From: an uncultured Oscillospiraceae bacterium
Lineage (GTDB): Bacteria; Bacillota; Clostridia; Oscillospirales; Oscillospiraceae
DNA length: 20,304 bases
Direction: 5' to 3'
Assembly (NCBI GenBank): GCA_910588365.1
Contig: CAJUQS010000189.1
Span: 1 to 20,304 of the forward strand
Both the position numbers and the translations under genes were made by a program. The notes under the pieces are model-generated. The model made no database searches. It was not told the DNA's origin and saw only the letters and a list, made by a program, of their open reading frames with translations. Positions 14,773 to 20,304 of this stretch are shown here, in pieces. Positions within the stretch are counted from its first letter, which is position 1. Every line of letters begins with the position of its first letter.

Positions 14773-17025
14773 TTACTTCTTCTTTACCTTGTGTCCCAGG
14801 GCGACCTGCTCCAGATTGGCGGGCAGATCCCGCACGCGCCGCCCCGCGGCGTCCGCCACGGCGTTGACGATGGCGGGTGCCACAATGCAGGTGGCCGGCT
14901 CCCCCAGCCCCTTGGCGCCGAAGGGCCCGTATCTGCCCGGGATCTCCAGGACGATGGGAGTGGTCTTCGGCATGTCCAGGGCGGTGGGAATGATGTAGCT
15001 GTCCAGATTGTGGTTCTGGATCCGCCCCTCCGACATCTCCAGCTCCTCCATGACGGCGTACCCGACGCCCATGCACACGCCGCCGCGGATCTGTCCCTCG
15101 GCCTCCGCCTTGTCAAAGGCGTGGCCCACGTCGTGGACGGCGAAATACTCGTCCACGCTGACAACCCCTGTGCGCACGTCCACCGTCACCTCCGCCGCGG
15201 CCGCGCCGTAGACGTAGGAGAGGTAGGCGTCGCCCACGCCGCAGCTCTTGTCGTAGGGCAGCGGCGGCGCGGCCATGTAGCCCAGGGCGTTGAGGTGGTC
15301 GCTGGCGGCAAACACGTCGCCGATGACCTTCTGGAGGGGGACGCGGTTGCCCGGATTTCCGCTCTCGAAGATCTCCCCGTCTTCAAAGGTGACCTCCCGC
15401 GTGTGGAGATAGGGCTCCGCGTAGGCGGTGAGCTTCTCCCGCAGCTGCCCGGCGGCACGGTAGACGGCCCCGCCGGAGAACACGGTCCCCCGGGTGGCCA
15501 CCGTGGGCCCCGCGTCGGTGAGGAAGGTGGTGTCCACCCCGCTGTAGCGGATCTTCTCCCAGCTGATGCCCAGGGCCTCGTGGACCACGTGGGCCACCAT
15601 GGAGCTGCCCCCCTGGCCCACCTCGGCGATGCTGGAGCAGACGGAGACGCTGCCGTCGGGCTGGATGGAGAGCATACCGCTGGCGGTGTCGATACCCTGG
15701 CCCGCCGCGCCGAAGGACTCGCCGCGGTGGAGCAGCGCCACGCCCAGGCCCTTCTTGGAGCGGCTGTGGCTGGCGTTGTAGACGGCGATCCGCTCCCGCC
15801 GGGCGGGGAAGTCCACCGCCTCCTCCAGGGCCTCCAGGCACTGGGGCAGGGTCACGTCCTCCATGATCTGGCCGAAGGCCGAGGGCTTTCCGTCCTCCAG
15901 CATGTTGAGCCGGCGCACCGCCACCGGGTCCTTGCCCAGATACGCGGCGATCTCGTCCATCAGGGACTCGGAGCAGAAATCCACCTGGGGGGAGCCGAAG
16001 CCCCGCAGGGCGTCGGAGTATACCTGATTCGTGTAGACGCTGACCGCCTCCGTGTCCACATGGGGCACCTGGTAGGGACCGGTGCCCTCGATGGCCATGC
16101 GGCTGGTCACGGGGAAGGTCTTGCTGGTATACGCGCCGCCGTCCAATGTCAGGCGGATCTTCATGGCCAGCAGCTTCCCCTCCCCGTCAAAGCCCACGGT
16201 GTAGTCCGCGAAGAGGGGATGGCGCTTGGTTCCCTCCTCGATGGACTCCTCCCGGTTCAAAACCACCTTGCAGGGCCGGCAGAGCAGGCGGCTGGCCATG
16301 GCGGCCCGGCTGGCGGCCAGGGCGATGTCGTAATTCTTCCCGCCAAAGGAGGCCCCGATGGTGGTGAGCACCACCCGCACGTCCGTCATGGGACAGCCCA
16401 GGGTCTCCGACACCACCTTGCGGATGGGGAACGGGCTGTTCACCGGGCAGCGGACCAGGGTCTCGCCGGTGCCGGGGTCGTAGGAGGCCACGGCGGCCTC
16501 CGTCTCAATGCAGACGTGCTGGACCCGGGGGGTGGTGTAGCGCCGGCGGAGCACGTGGGGGGCGGCGGCCAGGGCCGTCTCCGCGTCCCCCCGGACCGTC
16601 ACGTACCGGGCGATCCGGTTTCCGGTTTCGTGGACCAGGGGGGCGTCCTCGTCCAGGGCCCGCTCGGCGTCCAGCAGGGCGGGCAGGGGCTCCAGGTCCA
16701 CCCTGACCGCCGCCGCGGCCGCCGCGGCCTCCTCCGGGCTCTCCGCCACCACCAGCGCCACCCCGTCGCCCACGCAGCGCACCCGGTCCGGGCAGAGGAC
16801 CGGCCGCTCCCTGGGCTGGGAGGGAATTCCCGGGATGTCGCCGGCGGTGAAGACCCGGAGCACGCCGGGCATCTCCAGGGCGGCGGAGGCGTCGATGGAG
16901 CGAATCCGCCCGCTGGGGATGGTGCTGCGCACCACCTTGGCATACACCATCCCGGGCAGAACAATATCATTGGCGTACACGGCCCGGCCGGTCACCTTGG
17001 GTAAAACATCCTTGCGCAGTTTCAT
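14773..17025 (-). CDS. Second molybdopterin-binding catalytic subunit of operon 2 (Mo hydroxylase)
   Basis: The 750-residue protein is a full-length XdhA/CoxL-family subunit: N-terminal hammerhead domain (about 8-115), GASFGGKN (224-231), ALRGFGSPQ (339-347, R341), VGQGG, and GEPAT at 708-712 with catalytic E709. At the place of bovine xanthine oxidase Glu802 it has N231, while R309 aligns with Arg880, so it keeps half of the purine-binding pair. The CO-dehydrogenase loop is absent. The start overlaps the preceding Mo subunit gene by ATGA (17022-17025), with GGAGGAGAC upstream. The substrate is not predictable beyond an N-heterocycle or aldehyde. It is clearly distinct in sequence from the Mo subunit before it and from the one at 4906-7260. 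Confidence 0.9.
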   Translation of the reverse strand: MKLRKDVLPKVTGRAVYANDIVLPGMVYAKVVRSTIPSGRIRSIDASAALEMPGVLRVFTAGDIPGIPSQPRERPVLCPDRVRCVGDGVALVVAESPEEAAAAAAAVRVDLEPLPALLDAERALDEDAPLVHETGNRIARYVTVRGDAETALAAAPHVLRRRYTTPRVQHVCIETEAAVASYDPGTGETLVRCPVNSPFPIRKVVSETLGCPMTDVRVVLTTIGASFGGKNYDIALAASRAAMASRLLCRPCKVVLNREESIEEGTKRHPLFADYTVGFDGEGKLLAMKIRLTLDGGAYTSKTFPVTSRMAIEGTGPYQVPHVDTEAVSVYTNQVYSDALRGFGSPQVDFCSESLMDEIAAYLGKDPVAVRRLNMLEDGKPSAFGQIMEDVTLPQCLEALEEAVDFPARRERIAVYNASHSRSKKGLGVALLHRGESFGAAGQGIDTASGMLSIQPDGSVSVCSSIAEVGQGGSSMVAHVVHEALGISWEKIRYSGVDTTFLTDAGPTVATRGTVFSGGAVYRAAGQLREKLTAYAEPYLHTREVTFEDGEIFESGNPGNRVPLQKVIGDVFAASDHLNALGYMAAPPLPYDKSCGVGDAYLSYVYGAAAAEVTVDVRTGVVSVDEYFAVHDVGHAFDKAEAEGQIRGGVCMGVGYAVMEELEMSEGRIQNHNLDSYIIPTALDMPKTTPIVLEIPGRYGPFGAKGLGEPATCIVAPAIVNAVADAAGRRVRDLPANLEQVALGHKVKKK

Positions 17026-19271
17026 GTCTCCTCCTTTTCCCGCGGGGCGGGCGCGCCGCCGCCGAAGCGGTAGGGCAGATCGTTGATCTCCACCCCCAGG
17101 GCGTTCTCAATGGCGTTGATCACCGCCGGCGCGGCGGGCACCACCGCCGCCTCGCCGATGCTCTTGGCGCCGAAGGGGCCGGTGGGCTCCGTCTCCTCGA
17201 TGAAGTCCACCTGGATGCGGGGCATCTGGTGGGAGCGCAGAATGGGATTGGTGACAAAGCTGTCGTTGCAGCTGCGGCCCTCCTCATCGAAGGAGAGGCC
17301 CTCGCACAGGGCGTAGCCCATCCCCATGTGGATGCCGCCGTGGAGCTGTCCCTCAATGGACATGCGGTTGACCACCTTCCCCACGTCGTGGACGGCCACG
17401 TAGTCCGTCACCGCCACCTTGCCCGTGGCCTTCTCCACCCTGACCCGGGCCAGATGGGCCCCGTAGGAGGTGGGGCCGGCGGGCATGGCGTAGGTCTCCT
17501 GGCAGATGATCTCCCGGTGGGAGACGTTCTGGGCGTGGATCATCACCTGGTCCAGGGGGGTGAGCTCCCCCGTGGCGGCGGAGCGCACCCCGCCCTCCTC
17601 CAGGGTCAGCCCCTCTTCCGGCTCGCCCAGCAGGGCGGCGGCCTCCTTCTGAAGCTCCCGGGCCACGGCCTCCGCCGCCTTCTTGGCGGCGCTGCCGGCC
17701 ACGTAGATGCCGTGGCTGGCGTAATCCCCCAGGTTCCAGGGGCAGGCGTCGCTGTCCGCCTCCACCACGGTGATCCAGCCGGTGGGGATGTGGAGGATGG
17801 AGGAGATGATCTGGGTCTGGGCGGTGACGGAGCCGTTGCCCATGTCGTGGCTGCCCGTGTACAGCACGCAGGTGCCGTCCTCGTTCATCTTTATCATCAG
17901 GCAGATCTGGTCCCGGTGGGCCCCGAAGCAGCCGTTGCCGTGGGCCCCCATGGCAAGTCCGGCGCCGATGGCGTATTTCCCGCCCTCGTCATCCAGCGGC
18001 CCCCAGTTCTCCGCCAGCTCCAGCCCCCGGCGCAGGCAGTCCAGGGGCCTGGGGTTGCCCAGGGAGTAGAAGCCGATGGGGTCCAGGGCGTCCGGCTCCA
18101 CCAGATTTTTCAGCTGGAGCTCCGCCAGGGAGATCTGTAAGGCCTTGGCGATCTTCTGGAGCTGGCGCTGCTGGCCGAAGAAGGCCTGGGGCGAGCCGTA
18201 GCCCCGCATGGCGCCGCCCACCGGGGTGTTGGTGTAGACGGGCTGTCCGGTAAAGCGGATATTGGGGCACTTGTACATCTTGAAGACCTTGTGGCTGAGG
18301 GCCCCCAGTACGTTCATGCAGCTGCCGGCGTAGGCGCCGGTGTTGGTCATGATGCGGATGTCCTGGGCCACCAAGGTGCCGTCGTTTTTCACGCCGGTGC
18401 GCAGGTAGACCACGGAGCCGTGGCGGGTGCGGGTGGCGTTGATGCACTGCTTCCGGCTCAGTTCCAGCCGGACCGGCCGCCCCGTCCGCATGGACAGCAG
18501 GGCCGCCACCGGCTCAATGGTCATCTCCAGCTTGCCGCCGAAGGAACCGCCGATGGCCGGGCTGGACACCCGGACCCTGCTCATGGGCAGGCCGAAGATG
18601 CGGGAGAGGATGATCCGGTAGCCGAAGACGTTCTGGTTGGGGGAGATGATCGTCAGCTTGCCGGTGTAGTCGTAGTCCGCGATGGCCACGTGGCGCTCAA
18701 TGGCCCCGTGGTGGATGGGCGGGGTGGAGTATCGGTCCTCGAAAATCCGGTCCGCCCGGGCGAAGCCCGCCTCCAGGTCCCCGGCGTTGTGGACCATGGT
18801 GGTGATGACGTTGCTCTCGCCGTGGATGGGGTACGCCCCCTCCCTGGCGGCCGTCTCCACGTCGGTATAGAAGGGCAGGGGCTCGTAGTCCACGTCGATG
18901 AGCTCCAGGGCTCTTTGGGCGATCTCCGGCGTGTCCGCGGCCACCGCCGCCACCCGGTCGCCCACATAGCGCACGGTGCTGTCAAAGATGCGCTCCGTGT
19001 TTGGAATCTGATGCTCGTAGAAGCGGGTGGCGCTGTTGAAGAGGACGCCCGGGTCCTCCCGATAGGTCACCACGTCCCGGACGCCCGGCAGTGCGCGGGC
19101 CCGGTCTGTGGAGATAGACCTGATGCGTGCGTGGGGCAGGGGGCTGCACAGCAGGGCCGCGTGGAGCATCCCGGGGACGCGCATGTCCCCCACGTACTGC
19201 TTGCGCCCCGTCACCTTCAGCTCCGCGTCCCGGATGGGGAGACTGTCCCCGATCGCGTTGTATGTCTTCAT
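17022..19271 (-). CDS. First molybdopterin-binding catalytic subunit of operon 2 (Mo hydroxylase)
   Basis: The 749-residue protein is a full-length Mo-binding subunit: hammerhead domain (about 15-135), GGSFGGKLE (241-249), AMRGYGSPQ (354-362, R356), and a C-terminal GEA in place of GEP with catalytic E707. In manual alignment L248 and A324 replace both purine-binding residues (Glu802, Arg880) of bovine xanthine oxidase; the run MYKCPNIRFTG aligns well with the bovine segment, which makes A324 fairly secure. A substrate other than xanthine is therefore likely, possibly an aldehyde or a modified heterocycle. It overlaps the 2Fe-2S gene before it and the Mo subunit after it by ATGA each, so all three should be made in coupled amounts. 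The C-terminal tail is Pro/Glu-rich and probably disordered. Confidence 0.9.
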   Translation of the reverse strand: MKTYNAIGDSLPIRDAELKVTGRKQYVGDMRVPGMLHAALLCSPLPHARIRSISTDRARALPGVRDVVTYREDPGVLFNSATRFYEHQIPNTERIFDSTVRYVGDRVAAVAADTPEIAQRALELIDVDYEPLPFYTDVETAAREGAYPIHGESNVITTMVHNAGDLEAGFARADRIFEDRYSTPPIHHGAIERHVAIADYDYTGKLTIISPNQNVFGYRIILSRIFGLPMSRVRVSSPAIGGSFGGKLEMTIEPVAALLSMRTGRPVRLELSRKQCINATRTRHGSVVYLRTGVKNDGTLVAQDIRIMTNTGAYAGSCMNVLGALSHKVFKMYKCPNIRFTGQPVYTNTPVGGAMRGYGSPQAFFGQQRQLQKIAKALQISLAELQLKNLVEPDALDPIGFYSLGNPRPLDCLRRGLELAENWGPLDDEGGKYAIGAGLAMGAHGNGCFGAHRDQICLMIKMNEDGTCVLYTGSHDMGNGSVTAQTQIISSILHIPTGWITVVEADSDACPWNLGDYASHGIYVAGSAAKKAAEAVARELQKEAAALLGEPEEGLTLEEGGVRSAATGELTPLDQVMIHAQNVSHREIICQETYAMPAGPTSYGAHLARVRVEKATGKVAVTDYVAVHDVGKVVNRMSIEGQLHGGIHMGMGYALCEGLSFDEEGRSCNDSFVTNPILRSHQMPRIQVDFIEETEPTGPFGAKSIGEAAVVPAAPAVINAIENALGVEINDLPYRFGGGAPAPREKEET

Positions 19272-19744
19272 ACTGCCGCCCCCCTCATCCGGCCGGCCGC
19301 CAGGCGGACAGCCTCAACAATTTTCACATAGCCGGTACACCGGCACAGGTTGGCGCTGAGCGCCCGGCGGATGGCCTCCTCGTCCGGGTCCGGGTTCTGG
19401 TCCAGCAGGGCCTTGGCGCTCATAATCATACCCGGCGTACAGAAGCCGCACTGCACGGCCCCCGCGTCAATAAAGGCCTGCTGGATGGGGTGCAGGACCG
19501 GCCCGCTGGAGAGGCCCTCGATGGTCTCCACGCGCCTCCCCCGGAGAGACGCCGCCTTGACGGAACAGGAGTTGACCGCCCGTCCGTCCAGAATCACGCG
19601 GCACGCGCCGCAGGTGTGGGTGTCACAGCCGCACTTGGCCCCTGTCAGGCCCAGCTTTTCCCGCAGGATGTACAGAAGCGTCCAGTCGGCCTCAGCCAGG
19701 ACGGTGCGCTCCTCGCCGTTTACAAAAAAGGAAACCGGCTCCAT
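19268..19744 (-). CDS. 2Fe-2S subunit of the operon-2 molybdenum hydroxylase
   Basis: The 158-residue small subunit has two [2Fe-2S] domains: GCDTHTCGAC (C40, C45, C48, with C60) and QCGFCTPG / LCRCTG (C99, C102, C134, C136). The usual GxCGAC glycine-rich loop is changed to DTHTCGAC, and an extra C38 precedes the first ligand. AAGGAAGGAG lies upstream of the ATG. It is the first gene of the operon and the only Fe-S subunit available for the two Mo subunits that follow. No CoxM-type FAD subunit accompanies it, as in the FAD-less aldehyde oxidoreductases of Desulfovibrio, where both clusters lie in the single chain. Confidence 0.92.
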   Translation of the reverse strand: MEPVSFFVNGEERTVLAEADWTLLYILREKLGLTGAKCGCDTHTCGACRVILDGRAVNSCSVKAASLRGRRVETIEGLSSGPVLHPIQQAFIDAGAVQCGFCTPGMIMSAKALLDQNPDPDEEAIRRALSANLCRCTGYVKIVEAVRLAAGRMRGAAV

Positions 19745-19781
19745 AGTTGACTCCTTCCTTACTATGTGAAATGCGAATTGA

Positions 19782-19805
19782 TTATATCATTATATCAATT
19801 TATCA
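19782..19805. repeat. Tandem TTATATCA octamers, candidate operator
   Basis: TTATATCA occurs twice head to tail (19782-19789, 19790-19797), followed by a degenerate TTTATCA (19799-19805). CATTATATCAATTT (19788-19801) matches CATTATATCACTTT (20009-20022) at 13 of 14 positions, and 11 of those 14 positions recur at 10057-10070 in the hydA promoter. The repeats cover the predicted -10 and start of the operon-2 promoter. Part of the motif (TATAATG on the other strand) also resembles a -10 box, so some of the likeness may be promoter rather than operator. Confidence 0.5.
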
Positions 19806-19825
19806 CTTTTTTCTCATTTCTGCAA
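19797..19825 (-). promoter_or_regulatory. Promoter of the Mo hydroxylase-hydrogenase operon
   Basis: On the minus strand TTGCAG (19825-19820), a 17-nt spacer and TAAATT (19802-19797) lie about 50 nt before the first gene. Two nearby TATAAT-like boxes inside the tandem octamers are alternatives but lack a matching -35. Confidence 0.5.
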
Positions 19826-19969
19826 TAGGGGAAGGCAAATCCGGGTTCTTTCTCTCTTTTTTACAAATACCGTGCAAATCAATTGGCGGAAATCACTATA
19901 TCTAAACGGCGTTTGAGCCGGGTTCTAAAATTTTTCCCTGTCCACCCCCCGAAACCGGTGGAAAGGGGG

Positions 19970-19997
19970 TTGACATTCTCTCAAAATATTGTATACT
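19970..19997 (+). promoter_or_regulatory. Divergent plus-strand promoter of the PLP-enzyme gene
   Basis: A perfect TTGACA (19970-19975), a 16-nt spacer and TATACT (19992-19997) form a strong promoter about 100 nt before the gene at 20101. The CATTATATCA copy at 20009-20018 would lie just after the transcription start, where a repressor could block RNA polymerase. The leader also has a small hairpin (20023-20042). The DNA from 19826 to 19969 shows no further gene or element I can support. Confidence 0.75.
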
Positions 19998-20100
19998 GCC
20001 ATTAAATTCATTATATCACTTTGACAGCAGCGCCTGCTGGTCCGGGAGGCCGGCGAGAGGTCTGTACATTCAAATTTTTTATGATAGAAGGAGACGCGAC

Positions 20101-20304
20101 ATGAGCAAGATCGATCTGAGCATCCAAAAGGACATTCTGGCGAAGAACGTTGAGAAGGCGCGGGAGAACAACGTCATCATCCCCACCATCGCCCAGATGC
20201 AGAACCCCGAGAGCATCCCCGGCGCCATCCAGGAGAAGCTGAAGGGCGTGGGTCTGTGGGACGTGAACCCCCTCAACCTCTTCCGCATCACCTGGAAGAA
20301 CGAG
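20101..20304 (+). CDS. N-terminus of a probable PLP-dependent (fold type II) enzyme, cut by the window end
   Basis: The 68 visible residues start MSKIDLSIQKDIL and end LFRITWKNE, open to the window edge. The start is firm: AAGGAG (20088-20093) lies 7 nt before the ATG and a strong promoter is upstream. The segment GVGLWDVNPLNLFRITWKNE reminds me of the N-terminus of cysteine synthase-like proteins annotated as 'pyridoxal-phosphate-dependent protein subunit beta' in gut Firmicutes; this is memory-based, and the PLP lysine lies beyond the window. A type II PLP enzyme would fit the pathway, since diaminopropionate ammonia-lyase (YgeX) of this fold belongs to purine-degradation clusters, but the visible N-terminus does not look like YgeX itself. 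Confidence 0.6.
   Translation, partial: MSKIDLSIQKDILAKNVEKARENNVIIPTIAQMQNPESIPGAIQEKLKGVGLWDVNPLNLFRITWKNE

Noticed and set aside
14773..19271. Carbon monoxide dehydrogenase (form I CoxL) or split nicotinate dehydrogenase
   Set aside because: The VAYRCSFR-type active-site loop is absent (AMRGYGSPQ and ALRGFGSPQ instead), and both Mo subunits are full length rather than halves of one.
20079..20291. 70-codon minus-strand frame opposite the PLP-type gene
   Set aside because: It lies opposite a frame with its own strong promoter and ribosome binding site, and shows no family features of its own.
1..20304. Selenocysteine genes, mobile elements, CRISPR arrays, tRNA or rRNA genes
   Set aside because: No in-frame UGA interrupts the recognised proteins, and no transposase, inverted-repeat ends, spacer-repeat array or RNA gene was seen. 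Labile selenium in the Mo enzymes cannot be judged from sequence.

Overview
This window is GC-rich bacterial chromosome with almost all genes on the minus strand, tightly packed, and led by strong Shine-Dalgarno sequences; AT-rich promoters lie in the two larger gaps. The gene content suggests a strictly anaerobic, probably gut-dwelling Firmicute of the Oscillospiraceae type (Flavonifractor/Lawsonibacter-like): a clostridial M3-type [FeFe] hydrogenase, several molybdenum hydroxylases, and the hydA/ssnA/ygeY set of anaerobic purine degradation. The taxon is inferred from style and content; no rRNA or marker gene is present.

Layout by position. 1-63: the 3' end of an unidentified plus-strand gene, followed by a hairpin that may terminate transcription in both directions. 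195-9956 (minus, transcribed from right to left): an eight-gene operon reading hydantoinase/dihydropyrimidinase (hydA), SsnA-like amidohydrolase, Mo-binding / FAD / 2Fe-2S subunits of a xanthine-dehydrogenase-family enzyme, M19 dipeptidase, PreA-like flavin/Fe-S protein, and YgeY-like M20 hydrolase. It starts from a TTGACA-17-TAATAT promoter near 10061-10089 and has a terminator-like hairpin in its leader. 10273-10998 (minus): a GntR/HutC-type regulator with its own promoter and terminator. 11146-19744 (minus): a second operon of five overlapping or closely spaced genes: 2Fe-2S subunit, two complete but different Mo-binding subunits, a NuoF-GltD-like iron-sulfur flavoprotein, and an [FeFe] hydrogenase. 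19745-20100: a divergent promoter region with repeated CATTATATCA elements. 20101 to the end (plus): the N-terminus of a probable PLP-dependent enzyme.

How it may work together (inference): the first operon looks like a purine hydroxylation and ring-opening pathway. Its Mo subunit keeps the Glu/Arg pair that binds purines in xanthine oxidoreductase. The second operon encodes a molybdenum hydroxylase with two alternative catalytic subunits and no FAD subunit. The flavin is instead probably supplied by the GltD-like protein, whose next gene is a hydrogenase with every catalytic residue in place. The attractive reading is a complex that passes electrons from N-heterocycle or aldehyde hydroxylation to protons (or to NAD(P)). 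The GltD-like plus [FeFe] hydrogenase pairing itself resembles the known but functionally unresolved 'glutamate synthase-linked' group A2 hydrogenases; its operon with a dual-Mo-subunit hydroxylase is the most interesting thing here.
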